Of a stretch of 64,000 nucleotides of DNA, positions 54,125-64,000 are shown one piece after another. Numbering within the stretch: the stretch's first letter is position 1; each line of letters opens with the position of its first letter. The stretch comes from Luteimonas suaedae. GTDB lineage: Bacteria > Pseudomonadota > Gammaproteobacteria > Xanthomonadales > Xanthomonadaceae. A program made the translations under genes and the position numbers. The notes under the pieces were generated by a model. The model was not told where the DNA came from, made no database searches, and was given only the letters and a program-made list of their open reading frames with translations. The DNA lies in assembly GCF_008312895.1 (NCBI RefSeq), contig NZ_VSSP01000003.1, forward strand, positions 248,001 to 312,000, written 5' to 3'.

Positions 54125-56128
54125 TTATGCCTTCTTCCGCCGCGCCAGCTCCGCACGCCCGAGCCGCAACGCTTCGATGATCGCGTCGGTGTCGTAGACG
54201 CATCCCGCCCAGGTGCCGCCGCTGGCGTCCTGCAGCGCGGCCCAGAGGCGGGTGTCGGCCGGGAGCCGCGGGTGCGGCGCGATCGCGGCGTGGAGTTCCC
54301 GGTCCGCGAGCAGCGCCGCGCCCTGCCTCGGATCGAGCGGAGCGGCGCGATCGGTGCCGACGAAGTCGATGCGGCCTTCCAGGCGACTGCGGTCGATCTC
54401 GATGCGCACCAGGTCGCCGTCGCGCAGCCTGCCGATCGGTCCGCCCGCCAGCGCCTCGGGGCCGACGTGGCCGATGCAGGCGCCGGTCGACACGCCGGAG
54501 AAGCGCGCATCGGTGAGGACCGGCACGTGCTTGCCCCAGGGCAGGTGCTTGAGCGCGGAGGTGAGCTGGTAAGTCTCCTCCATGCCCGTGCCGGCCGGCC
54601 CGCAGCCGGCGAGCACGACGACGTCGCCCGCGCGGACCGCACCCTCGCCCCTGGCCTTGATCGCGCGGATGGCGTCGCGCTCGGAGGCGAACACGCGCGC
54701 GGGGCCGGTGTGGCGGTAGACGTCGTCCGCATCGACCACGGACGGGTCGATGGAAGTGGCCTTGATGACGGAGCCCTCCGGCGCCAGGTTGCCGATCGGG
54801 AACACCAGCGCACTGGTCATGCCCGCTGCCCGCGCGGCGTCGGCACCCATGATGACGTGGCCGGGGTCGACGCCGTCCAGTTCGCGCAGGCGCGCACGCG
54901 CGGCGGCGCGCGTGGCGCTGCGTTCCCACCAGTCCAGGTTCTCGCCGAGCGGCCGGCCGGTGACGGTCAGCGCGTCCAGGTGCAGCAGGCCCATGTCGCG
55001 CAGGTGCAGCATCACCTCGGGCACGCCGCCGGCCATGAACACCTGCACCGTGGGATGGTGCCGCGGGCCGTTGGGCAGCGCGTCGACCAGCCGCGGCGTC
55101 GCGCGGTTGGCGCGCGTCCAGTCCTCGACCGTGGGCGGCACCAGGCCGGCGGCATGCGCGATCGCCGGCACGTGCAGCAGCAGGTTGGTGGAACCGCCGA
55201 ACGCGGCATGCACGACGAGCGCGTTCGCGACCGCCTCGCGGGTGAGGATGGCCGACAGCGGGATCCCGTCGGCCGCCAGCCGCATCAGCGCCAGCGCCGA
55301 GCGTCGCGCCATGTCGGTCCAGACCGGTTCGCCGGACGGCATCAGCGCGCTGTGCGGCAATGCCATGCCCAGCGCCTCGGCGATCACCTGCGAGGTGGCC
55401 GCGGTGCCCAGGAACTGGCAACCGCCGCCCGGCGAGCCGCAGGCGCGGCAACCCATCGCCGCGGCATGCTCGAGGTCGATCAGGCCGTGCGCGAAACGCG
55501 CGCCGATGGTCTGCACGGTGCCCGCATCCTCCGCGCCGCGCGCCGGCAGCGTGACGCCGCCGGGCACGGCCACGCCGGGCAGGTCCGCGCAACCGGCCAG
55601 CGCCAGCAGCGTCGCCGGCAGGCCCTTGTCGCAGGTGGCGATGCCCAGCACGCCCCTGCGCTGCGGCAGCGATCGGATCAGGCGGCGCATGGTGACGGCG
55701 GCATCGTTGCGGTACGGCAGGCTGTCGAACATGCCGGTGGTGCCCTGGGTGCGGCCGTCGCAGGGATCGCTGCACATCACCGAGAACGGCAGCGCGCCAT
55801 GCGCGGCGAAGGTCTCTGCCGCGGCCTGAACCAGGCGGTCGATCTCCCAGTGCCCGGTGTGCATGCCCAGCGCGACCGGGCGGCCATCCGCCGCGCGCAG
55901 GCCGCCCTGGGTGCTGACGATCAGGAACGGATCGCGCCCGACGTCGGCGGCGCGCCAGCCCATGCCGGCGTTCTGGGTCAGGCCGAAGAGGTTGCCGCTG
56001 GGTTCCTCGCGCAGCATGCGCGCATCGATCGGCAGGTGCCCGCGCGGCCCCTCCCCCGAGGTGCGGGTGGCGGCGATGGCCGATCCGTCGCCGAGGATCG
56101 CGTCGAGGCCGTAGCCGGGCCCGCTCAT
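54125..56128 (-). CDS. YjhG/YagF-family sugar-acid (D-xylonate-type) dehydratase
   Basis: 667 residues of the IlvD/Edd [Fe-S] dehydratase superfamily, YjhG/YagF branch (start [20 protein letters not shown]). Cluster cysteines are likely in [24 protein letters not shown] and [12 protein letters not shown]. YjhG and YagF convert D-xylonate (and related aldonates) to 2-keto-3-deoxy acids. Here it would feed the FAH-family dehydratase and aldehyde dehydrogenase upstream in the operon. Gap to the dehydrogenase is 12 bases. The exact sugar acid (xylonate, arabinonate or galactonate) is not certain. Confidence 0.9.
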   Translation of the reverse strand: MSGPGYGLDAILGDGSAIAATRTSGEGPRGHLPIDARMLREEPSGNLFGLTQNAGMGWRAADVGRDPFLIVSTQGGLRAADGRPVALGMHTGHWEIDRLVQAAAETFAAHGALPFSVMCSDPCDGRTQGTTGMFDSLPYRNDAAVTMRRLIRSLPQRRGVLGIATCDKGLPATLLALAGCADLPGVAVPGGVTLPARGAEDAGTVQTIGARFAHGLIDLEHAAAMGCRACGSPGGGCQFLGTAATSQVIAEALGMALPHSALMPSGEPVWTDMARRSALALMRLAADGIPLSAILTREAVANALVVHAAFGGSTNLLLHVPAIAHAAGLVPPTVEDWTRANRATPRLVDALPNGPRHHPTVQVFMAGGVPEVMLHLRDMGLLHLDALTVTGRPLGENLDWWERSATRAAARARLRELDGVDPGHVIMGADAARAAGMTSALVFPIGNLAPEGSVIKATSIDPSVVDADDVYRHTGPARVFASERDAIRAIKARGEGAVRAGDVVVLAGCGPAGTGMEETYQLTSALKHLPWGKHVPVLTDARFSGVSTGACIGHVGPEALAGGPIGRLRDGDLVRIEIDRSRLEGRIDFVGTDRAAPLDPRQGAALLADRELHAAIAPHPRLPADTRLWAALQDASGGTWAGCVYDTDAIIEALRLGRAELARRKKA

Positions 56129-56140
56129 CGCGTTCGTGCC

Positions 56141-57739
56141 TCAGACATCGCGCGTGGTCCATTCGCCGTCGATCCATCGCAGCAGCGCACCGGTCGGGTT
56201 ACGGTCGCGCAACGACGGCGGCAGGCGATGGTGGCGGACGTTGTCGTAGCAATGCAGGGCAGAGAACCGGATCGCCGCCGCCGGGAAACCCACCGCGGTG
56301 AAACCCGGGTGCCCGGTCGCCGGAAACGGGCCGCCATGGTTCATCGCTGCGCTGACGGCGACGCCGATGGGCATCCTGTCGTTGAGCAGGCGCCCGACGC
56401 GGGGGCGCAGGATGCGCTCGAGCGCATCGTAGGTGTCGTCGTCGGCGCCGCCGCTGTCGCTGTAGACCGCGGCGGTGAGGTTGCCCTCCATGGCTTCCGC
56501 GATCCGCGGCAGCTGCTCCGTGGATTCGGCGACGACCAGCAGGCAGACGGGGCCGAAGGCCTCGCTCTGCAGGGCGGCGGGATCCTCGAGGAAACGCGTC
56601 CCGGACACGCGCAGCAGGGTCGGCCGGAAAGCATGGCCTTCGGCGTCGGCGATGCCGCCGCCGGCCAGCAGGTCCGCGCCGGCGCTGCGCAGGCCCGCGA
56701 CCGCGTCGGCGACGGCCTGCGGGCTGCGCGGCGTGAGCAGCACGCCGGGCGCCGCCGCCGCGGTCAGGCGCCGCAGCGCCTCGACGAAGGTCTCGGCGTG
56801 CTCGTCCGGCGCGAGCACGGCCAGCCCCGGCTTGGTGCAGAACTGGCCCGCGCCCATGGCGCAGGACGCATGGAGTTCGTCGGCGATCGCGGTGCCCCGC
56901 TCGCGCAGCGCGCCCGCCAGCACGAATACCGGATTGACGCTCGACATCTCCACGTAGACCGGCTTGCCCGTCTTGTCGGCGGCGGCCTTCAGCGCCATGC
57001 CCGCGGCACGGCTGCCGGTGAAGGCGATCGCGGCGACCGCCGGGTCGGCGGCCAGGCGCAGCCCCAGCCCGGCATCGGCATGGAAGAACATCTGCACCGC
57101 ACCGGCGGGCAAGCCCGTGGCCTTCGCCGACGCCAGCGCGGCCTCCGCGAGCAGCGCCGAAGTGCCGGGATGCGCCGGATGCGCCTTGGCGATGACCGGA
57201 TTGCCGGCCGCAATGGCGGCGGCGAAATCGCCGCCGGCGATGCCGTTGAAGGCGAACGGGAAGTTACTCGGGCCAAACACCAGCACCGGACCGCCGAGCG
57301 GGCCGTACACCGAGCGGATGCCGGCCGCGGTATCGATGGTGGGCCGGCTCCAGCCGCCGTCGCGCGCCGCCTGCGCGGCCTGGCGCAGCTGGCCGCTGGT
57401 GCGCGGCAACTCGACGTTGCGCAGGCGCGGCTCGACGGGCAGGCTGGTTTCGCGATGCGCCGTTTCCACGAGCTCCGCCGCGCGCGCCTCGATGGCCCCA
57501 GCATAGGCGTCGAGAAAGTCGGCGATCCGCCCGGCCGGCAGCCGCGCCATCTCGGCGGCGGCGCGCCGGCCCGCGGCGAGCATGGCTTCGAGGTCCGGCC
57601 AGCCCGACACCGGATAGCCCCGGCCGCCGAGTTCCCGCTTCGTGGACGGATCGACGGCGCGGAAGCGGCCAATGGGCGCATCGGCCCGGATCCAGCGGCC
57701 GTCGACGAGGATGGGGTGCAGCGTATCGATCGGGTTCAT
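56141..57739 (-). CDS. Aldehyde dehydrogenase, 2-oxoglutarate-semialdehyde type
   Basis: 532 residues, ALDH superfamily, long NADP-type branch (KGSADH-like). NAD(P) loop ITPRSPQ-like region and FTGSRAAG, catalytic Glu in [12 protein letters not shown], and nucleophilic Cys in [12 protein letters not shown]. In the operon it would oxidise 2-oxoglutarate semialdehyde to 2-oxoglutarate, the last step of the oxidative pentose-acid (Weimberg) route. The ATG at 57739 overlaps the FAH gene stop by 4 bases. Confidence 0.92.
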   Translation of the reverse strand: MNPIDTLHPILVDGRWIRADAPIGRFRAVDPSTKRELGGRGYPVSGWPDLEAMLAAGRRAAAEMARLPAGRIADFLDAYAGAIEARAAELVETAHRETSLPVEPRLRNVELPRTSGQLRQAAQAARDGGWSRPTIDTAAGIRSVYGPLGGPVLVFGPSNFPFAFNGIAGGDFAAAIAAGNPVIAKAHPAHPGTSALLAEAALASAKATGLPAGAVQMFFHADAGLGLRLAADPAVAAIAFTGSRAAGMALKAAADKTGKPVYVEMSSVNPVFVLAGALRERGTAIADELHASCAMGAGQFCTKPGLAVLAPDEHAETFVEALRRLTAAAAPGVLLTPRSPQAVADAVAGLRSAGADLLAGGGIADAEGHAFRPTLLRVSGTRFLEDPAALQSEAFGPVCLLVVAESTEQLPRIAEAMEGNLTAAVYSDSGGADDDTYDALERILRPRVGRLLNDRMPIGVAVSAAMNHGGPFPATGHPGFTAVGFPAAAIRFSALHCYDNVRHHRLPPSLRDRNPTGALLRWIDGEWTTRDV

Positions 57740-58551
57740 TGCACGGGGTTCTCCAGCACCAGGCCATCGATGTCGATGCGCACGACGTCGCCGGCCTGCA
57801 GGGTGAAATCTTCGCCCGGCACGATCCCGGTGCCGGTGAACAGGAACGCGCCCTGCGGGAAATGCAGTTCGCGAAACAGATAGGCGGCCAGTTCCTCGAG
57901 ACCGCGCTTCATCCGCGAGCTGCGCGTATTGCCGGCGAACGCGCGCGCGCCGCCACGCACGATGTCCAGCGCGACCGGCAGGTCGCGCATGGCCTCCGGC
58001 GGGCACAGGCGGATGCCGGGGCCGAGCGCACAGGCGCCGTCGTAGACCTTGGCCTGCGGCAGGTACAGCGGGTTCTCGCCCTCGATGCTGCGCGAGGACA
58101 CGTCGTTGCCCGTGGTGTAGCCGACGATCCGTCCCGCGGCGTCCAGCAGCAGCACCAGTTCCGGCTCGGGCACGTTCCAGGCGCTGTCGGCACGGATGCG
58201 GATGGGCTGGCCGTGCCCCATGACCCGCCAGCCGCTGGCCTTGAAGAACAGCTCCGGGCGCTCGGCGCCGTAGACCTTCTGGTACACGTCCCGGCTCTGC
58301 GACTCGGCCTCGCGCGCCATGCGGCTGCTGAGATAGGTGACGCCGCTGGCCCAGGCCTCCTGCCCGTCCTCGATCGGCGCCAGCAGCGGCGCGGTCGCCG
58401 CCTCGCCGACCGGCAGCGATGCCGGCGGCGCCATCGCGTCGGCGGGCAGGCCCAGCCATCCGTCCAGCGCGAAGTCCGACGGCAGGTAGCGGCCGTCCAG
58501 CGCCCAGCGCGGGCCGGCGGCGGTAGCATGGCGTGTCAGCGTGGCGTGCAT
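57736..58551 (-). CDS. FAH-family 2-keto-3-deoxy-sugar-acid dehydratase
   Basis: 271 residues, fumarylacetoacetate-hydrolase fold with metal-binding acids in [12 protein letters not shown] and [15 protein letters not shown]. In operons like this the enzyme dehydrates 2-keto-3-deoxy-pentonate to 2-oxoglutarate semialdehyde (as Caulobacter XylX or L-KDA dehydratase). Neighbours support that: dehydratase before it in the pathway, dehydrogenase after it. It begins 30 bases after the gntP stop. Confidence 0.9.
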   Translation of the reverse strand: MHATLTRHATAAGPRWALDGRYLPSDFALDGWLGLPADAMAPPASLPVGEAATAPLLAPIEDGQEAWASGVTYLSSRMAREAESQSRDVYQKVYGAERPELFFKASGWRVMGHGQPIRIRADSAWNVPEPELVLLLDAAGRIVGYTTGNDVSSRSIEGENPLYLPQAKVYDGACALGPGIRLCPPEAMRDLPVALDIVRGGARAFAGNTRSSRMKRGLEELAAYLFRELHFPQGAFLFTGTGIVPGEDFTLQAGDVVRIDIDGLVLENPVQ

Positions 58552-58581
58552 GGCGGCAACCGTTTCAAGGGGGGGAAGAGG

Positions 58582-59919
<1,338 letters not shown>

Positions 59920-59930
59920 CTCGGTCCCTA

Positions 59931-59944
59931 TGTTAGCGCTATCA
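59931..59944. promoter_or_regulatory. LacI-type operator in front of the sugar-acid operon
   Basis: TGTTAGCGCTATCA is a near-perfect dyad (6 of 7 pairs) centred on GC, 12-25 bases before the gntP ATG. It closely resembles the TGTTAGCGCTAACA operators bound by Caulobacter XylR and related LacI-family repressors of sugar and sugar-acid genes. No LacI gene lies in the window, so the regulator would act from elsewhere. The rest of the gap to the next gene (59945-60275) shows no gene. Confidence 0.7.
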
Positions 59945-60275
59945 CTTCAGGCCCTATGATGCCCTTTCCTGCCGGAAGCGCATGTTGCGCCGTGTCATCC
60001 GGCTTCTTCCGGCGCTGGAAAGCATCATTACGACCTCTCCTACGACCCGGCTGATTCGCTCAGACATTCGGCTCGTAACGATCATCTGGTGCGAGCCGCA
60101 CGCGGATGCTCGACCCATCGCTGGATCACGGCGTGCGTAGCCAACAGCTTCGACATTCATGGTGAGAAGTTGGTCACCCATCGTTACGCGGGCCTGTAAT
60201 GAACGCTTCGGATAATGCCCGATCGTGCTTTGACGGCACTCGTCTTTTCCCCATCCACAGAAGGGTTGATTGCTC

Positions 60276-62816
60276 ATGCGCGGTTCCCGTTCCTACTCGT
60301 GCAATCGCCTTGCGAAGGCAGTTGCGATTGCGATAGCGTTTGCCGCCCCCCTGGTGTCGATCGCGCAAGAGACGGCGGAAGCGCAGCCTGAGGCGGAAGA
60401 AGTACCTGCTTCCGGGAAAAGCGACAAAGTCAGCGAGCTGGATGCGGTGGTGGTCACGGGTTCGGCGAGGACCCAGCGTCGTTTCGACGCCTCTTATGCG
60501 GTCAACTCCCTGACCGCGGAGGAAGTGCAGAAGCTCGCGCCCAAGAGCTATGCGGACCTGCTGGGCAACGTGCCGGGCATCCATGTCGAATCGACCGGCG
60601 GCGAAGTGCAGAACATCACTCGCCTGCGCGGCATTCCGACCGACCGCGGCTATATCATCTTCCAGCAGGATGGATTGCCGCTGTACCACGAAATCGACGG
60701 GCACTTCTTCAACTCCGGCGAAGGCATGCATCGCTTCGATGTCATGAACCAGCGCGTCGAAGTCGTGCGCGGCGGCCCGGCGCCGATCTACGCCAGTGGC
60801 GGTGCGGCCATCGTCAACAACATCCTGGCCGAGGGCAGCGACGAGACGAAGGGCAAGGCACAGCTCACGCTCGGCGATACCGGGCTCTACCGTGTCGAGG
60901 CGTTTCAATCGGGAGCCCTTTCCGAGGACACCTACTACTCGGTAGGCGGGTTCCTGCGCCACCACGACGGCTATCGGGACAACGGGTTCCCCAACGACCA
61001 GGGCGGCCAGCTCCGCGCCAACCTCAAGCATTATCTGGAGGATGGCTGGGTGAAGTTCAGCGGCACCTTCGTCGACGACCGTAACGTCTTCTACCTGCCG
61101 ATCCCGATTGCCGATCCGCGCGATCCCTCGGTCTCGCTGGATCCGTACCTGGATTACTTCACCGGCACGATGAACTCGCCTTCGCTGCGTAATGTGACCC
61201 TCAAGCACCTGGATTCCGCAGGCGTGATGCAGAGCCTGCGCCGGGACCTGGCGGACGGCCGCCACATGCGCTTCGGGAACGTCGGCTTCCAGTACGAGAA
61301 CAACGCCGGCGACTGGGTCGTCTCGCTCAAGTCCGGCTACACCAAGGGCAAGGTGAGCTTCGATGCGCTTTATTCCACGACCAATCCGGTCGACGGAAAC
61401 ACGTTCGCCGACAGCTACCTGAGCCGGGCGCAGAGCGCTTTCGGCGACGGCGTCGCGTCGATGGGCTATGCCCTGGCCGGCACCAACGGCGCCACGGCTT
61501 ACGATCCCTATACGGCTTCCGGCCTGGTCATCTCGGCGCAATATCGCGCGATCGAGTCGGAGTTCTATTCGGCGCAGGCGGACCTAAGCGCGGCCCGCCG
61601 GTTCGAAACCGGCTTCGGCGTGCACGACCTCAATATCGGTGTCTATACCTCGTTCTACGGAACCACGGCTTTCACGGCCTACCAGGACATGCTGCTTGAA
61701 GTCGCGGGCAAACCGAGGACGCTCGACCTGGTGGCCTATTCTGCGCAGGGTGCGCCGCTGGGCTACGTGACCGACAACGGCGTGCTGCGCTACACGACCA
61801 CACTCAACGCGGGCGAGGTCGATGCGAAGATGCTTGCGGTATACGCCAATGACACCTGGGAAATCACCGAGAGCCTCAAGCTGGACGCCGGCATCCGCCA
61901 CGAACGGTACGGCTACGACGGCTACGCCGAGCAGACCGACGGCGCCGACCTGGGCGACGCCGAAACACTGGCCGACGATACCACCCGGCGCTTCAGCGGC
62001 GGCACCCAGACGCACGATCTGGACCCGTCGGTCACCAACTGGACGGTCGGTCTGAACTACGACTTCAACGCCAACTTCGGTGCCTACGGCCGCGCCTCGC
62101 ATGTGGAGATCGCGCCGCAGTCCAGCGTCGCACGCAGCATCAATCCGACCATTGTCGAGACCAAGACCGATCAGTACGAGCTGGGCTTGAAGGCCACCTT
62201 CGATCGCGCCTATCTGTACCTGACGGCCTTCTACACCAAGTTCGATCCGTTGAACGCCTCGTTCGTGGCCTACAACCCCACCACCGGACGCAACGATGAG
62301 TCGGTGCCTTTCATAGGGACCGCCGTGTCGAAGGGCGTCGAGATAGACGGCTTGTTCAGGGCGTCGGACTGGTTCTCGCTGGCGGGCGCGGTGACGCTCA
62401 GCGACCCGCAGTACAAAAATCTGCAGAACAACGCCGGCGCGGACCCCAGCGCGGTGAACGGCAACCAGATCGTCCGCGAGCCGAAGCTCTACGGCAATAT
62501 CCGCCCGACTTTCAGCTTCATGGCCGGAAACGACGAGATCGAAGCCTATCTTCGCTACGATTTCGTCGGCAAGGCCTATGTCGATCTGTTCAACCGCACG
62601 GCACTGCCTTCCTACCAGACGCTGGGCGTCGGACTATCCTGGAAACGCGATGCTTGGGGCGTGCAATTGGTGGGCGACAATCTGACCGATGAGAAAGGCT
62701 TGACCGAGGGCAATACACGCACCGACGCCCTGGCGGGACAAGGGTCGAGCGAGGCGATCTATGGCCGCCCATTGTTCGGCCGCAACTTCCGTCTGGTATT
62801 GAGCCGGAGCTGGTAA
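60276..62816 (+). CDS. TonB-dependent receptor
   Basis: 846 residues. Signal peptide (cleavage near PLVSIAQE), TonB-box region (ELDAVVVTGS about 52-62), plug with ITRLRGIPTDRGYIIFQQDG and VEVVRGGPAPIYASGGAAIV, then the barrel, ending FRLVLSRSW. The barrel has the length and style of carbohydrate or hydroxy-acid receptors such as CirA/FecA relatives rather than vitamin B12 receptors. Start at ATG 60276; a TTG two codons upstream is an alternative with AAGGG closer. Its TAA overlaps the next ATG by one base. Divergent from the sugar-acid operon. Confidence 0.93.
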   Translation: MRGSRSYSCNRLAKAVAIAIAFAAPLVSIAQETAEAQPEAEEVPASGKSDKVSELDAVVVTGSARTQRRFDASYAVNSLTAEEVQKLAPKSYADLLGNVPGIHVESTGGEVQNITRLRGIPTDRGYIIFQQDGLPLYHEIDGHFFNSGEGMHRFDVMNQRVEVVRGGPAPIYASGGAAIVNNILAEGSDETKGKAQLTLGDTGLYRVEAFQSGALSEDTYYSVGGFLRHHDGYRDNGFPNDQGGQLRANLKHYLEDGWVKFSGTFVDDRNVFYLPIPIADPRDPSVSLDPYLDYFTGTMNSPSLRNVTLKHLDSAGVMQSLRRDLADGRHMRFGNVGFQYENNAGDWVVSLKSGYTKGKVSFDALYSTTNPVDGNTFADSYLSRAQSAFGDGVASMGYALAGTNGATAYDPYTASGLVISAQYRAIESEFYSAQADLSAARRFETGFGVHDLNIGVYTSFYGTTAFTAYQDMLLEVAGKPRTLDLVAYSAQGAPLGYVTDNGVLRYTTTLNAGEVDAKMLAVYANDTWEITESLKLDAGIRHERYGYDGYAEQTDGADLGDAETLADDTTRRFSGGTQTHDLDPSVTNWTVGLNYDFNANFGAYGRASHVEIAPQSSVARSINPTIVETKTDQYELGLKATFDRAYLYLTAFYTKFDPLNASFVAYNPTTGRNDESVPFIGTAVSKGVEIDGLFRASDWFSLAGAVTLSDPQYKNLQNNAGADPSAVNGNQIVREPKLYGNIRPTFSFMAGNDEIEAYLRYDFVGKAYVDLFNRTALPSYQTLGVGLSWKRDAWGVQLVGDNLTDEKGLTEGNTRTDALAGQGSSEAIYGRPLFGRNFRLVLSRSW

Positions 62817-63949
62817 TGCGTCTTGCGCTGTTGCTGTGCATGGCTGTCGCCGCGATCCAGCCGGCATTCGCGTCGACGGCGGACGACAAGGTAGTCGCCT
62901 CGCTCGGCAAGCGCCTGTTTCCAGTGGTTGCGGCGATGGACCGGTCGCAGGCGAGTGCGGAAGTCCACTCGATGCTGGCCGCGCGCGGTCGCCGTCTTGC
63001 AGCGTGCGCGGATGATGCGGCTTGCAAGGTCGATGCGTCCATCTGGAACGAAAACGAGATCGCCTTGGTGTCGGAGAGGGCCGTGGTCGATCGACCGTCC
63101 GCCGAGGCCCGCGAGCGCCGGGATGCCGTCCGTCGCGAATTGTCGGGACTCAATGCCATTCTCGACGTCTACGGCAAGGGCGGCACACCGCGTTATCCGG
63201 AGATCGACGGCCCGATCGGGAAGAGGGACAGCCAGCGGCTCGCGGCCGACGTCGCCGTGGCCGCCGCCATCGGCGAGATCGGTGGTGACGAAGCGGTTGC
63301 CGCGTTCGACCCCAGCATCGGCCTGGCGCTGGCGCTCATCGACGTGAACCACCGCCTGGACGCCATCGCTTTCGAGCCGCTCGACGGCGGGCTCAATTCG
63401 GATGCCTTCCAGCACGCCCGGAAGCTGGACTGGTCACGCTATCAGTACACCTCGATCATCGTGCTCGGGGCGGGACCGGAAGATCTGCTGACGCCGCTGA
63501 GCGCGCGCGGCAAATTGCACGTCAAGGTCGCCGCCCAGCGCTACTTCGATGGCTTGGCGCCGTTCATCATCGTGAGCGGCGCGGCCGTGCACCCGCGCGA
63601 GACGCGGTTCGTCGAGGCCGTCGAAATGCGCCGTGCACTCATCGAACGCTACGGGGTGCCCGCGCATGCGATCGTGATCGAACCTTACGCGCGGCATACG
63701 ACGACCAACCTGCGCAACTCCGCGCGATTGCTGATGTCGATGAAGGCGCCGATGGATCGCGACGCGCTGGTTCTGAGCGACCCCCGGCACATCGACGCCG
63801 TGGAGAGCACCGAGTTCGTCGCACGCAACCAGCGCGAACTGGGTTACCAGCCCGGCCGGGTCGGCGAGCGTCCCTCGCCCTTCGATATCCTCTTCCGCCC
63901 GTCCTCGGACTCCGCTCGGGTCGACCCGCTCGACCCGCTCGATCCTTGA
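62816..63949 (+). CDS. Exported YdcF-like (DUF218) protein
   Basis: 377 residues. Signal peptide (LALLLCMAVAAIQPAFASTA, about 1-20), a helical N-terminal half, then a DUF218 domain: SIIVLGAGPEDLL, PFIIVSGAAVHP, VPAHAIVIEPYARHTTTN and LVLSDPRHIDAV, in the usual order. DUF218 proteins (YdcF, ElyC, SanA) act in envelope metabolism and ElyC in lipid-carrier or peptidoglycan balance. This one is exported and translationally coupled to a TonB receptor (TAATG), unusual for the family. Function in uptake or processing of the receptor's ligand is inference. Confidence 0.85.
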   Translation: MRLALLLCMAVAAIQPAFASTADDKVVASLGKRLFPVVAAMDRSQASAEVHSMLAARGRRLAACADDAACKVDASIWNENEIALVSERAVVDRPSAEARERRDAVRRELSGLNAILDVYGKGGTPRYPEIDGPIGKRDSQRLAADVAVAAAIGEIGGDEAVAAFDPSIGLALALIDVNHRLDAIAFEPLDGGLNSDAFQHARKLDWSRYQYTSIIVLGAGPEDLLTPLSARGKLHVKVAAQRYFDGLAPFIIVSGAAVHPRETRFVEAVEMRRALIERYGVPAHAIVIEPYARHTTTNLRNSARLLMSMKAPMDRDALVLSDPRHIDAVESTEFVARNQRELGYQPGRVGERPSPFDILFRPSSDSARVDPLDPLDP

Positions 63950-63966
63950 ACCTTCGGAAGCCGTAC

Positions 63967-64000
63967 ATGTGGAAGATGCGGACTGCAGTTTCTTTCCGGC
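63967..64000 (+). CDS. Start of a downstream gene (partial)
   Basis: ATG at 63967 with CGGAAG about 6 bases upstream opens a frame MWKMRTAVSFR that runs off the window, 17 bases after the DUF218 stop. It may be the next gene of the receptor operon; the first residues look like a signal-peptide start, but only 11 codons are visible. Confidence 0.4.
   Translation, partial: MWKMRTAVSFR

Noticed and set aside
52719..56177. Apparent 1152-residue fusion on the minus strand
   Set aside because: Only the C-terminal 444 residues (from 54053, with a signal peptide and ribosome site) are real; the upstream part is the out-of-frame shadow of the dehydratase.
54116..57883. 1255-codon plus-strand open frame opposite the sugar-acid operon
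   Set aside because: Composition is Arg/Gly/Ala/His repeats with no domain; the minus strand carries three well-recognised enzymes.

Overview
The window is GC-rich chromosomal DNA. Many TonB-dependent receptors, an RND tripartite pump with its BaeSR-type two-component system, a TorF-type porin heading a kdp operon, a fabA-fabB pair, and Caulobacter/Xanthomonas-style xylonate catabolism together suggest a gammaproteobacterium of the Xanthomonadaceae (Lysobacter, Luteimonas or Stenotrophomonas-like). This placement is an inference from gene content and style, not from a search.

Layout. 1-1.5 kb: end of a TonB receptor, a PepSY membrane protein and a 58-residue membrane protein, all overlapping (iron uptake). 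1.6-7.8 kb: single enzymes (arylamine N-acetyltransferase, NmrA-like protein, exported TAP-type hydrolase), an ArsR/SRPBCC pair with a clear operator, an SDR, and a DCC thiol-oxidoreductase. 8.1-16.2 kb: RND pump (adaptor, pump, outer-membrane factor) divergent from a sensor kinase and response regulator. 16.5-21 kb: TonB receptor plus exported tyrosine phosphatase divergent from a TetR regulator, with a perfect palindrome between them. 21.2-30.1 kb: porin-kdpFABC-kdpDE, including the 30-residue KdpF.

30.3-34 kb is an accessory patch. It holds a decayed debranching-enzyme tail, a DUF1259 protein, a Xre/ParS-type antitoxin whose RES toxin is reduced to a stub, and a DUF4329 protein with a JAMM-like metal motif followed by a small putative exported protein (candidate effector and immunity pair). 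34-46.3 kb: glyoxalase-like protein, AraC regulator divergent from a penicillin-acylase-family enzyme, three Tat-signal enzymes (alpha/beta hydrolase, SDR, aldo-keto reductase) beside a second AraC regulator, then a GNAT gene bracketed by a direct repeat with a broken copy of the first AraC gene's 5' end, and an FAD monooxygenase.

46.3-53 kb: HAD hydrolase, small proteins, SDR, fabA-fabB and a broken ABC permease. 52.7-59.9 kb: a minus-strand operon for a GntP transporter, an FAH-family dehydratase, an aldehyde dehydrogenase and a YjhG-type sugar-acid dehydratase, i.e. an oxidative (Weimberg-type) sugar-acid route to 2-oxoglutarate, preceded by a XylR-like operator and followed by an exported beta-helix protein. 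60.3-63.9 kb: a TonB receptor coupled to an exported DUF218 protein.

No rRNA, tRNA, CRISPR array or intact insertion sequence was recognised.
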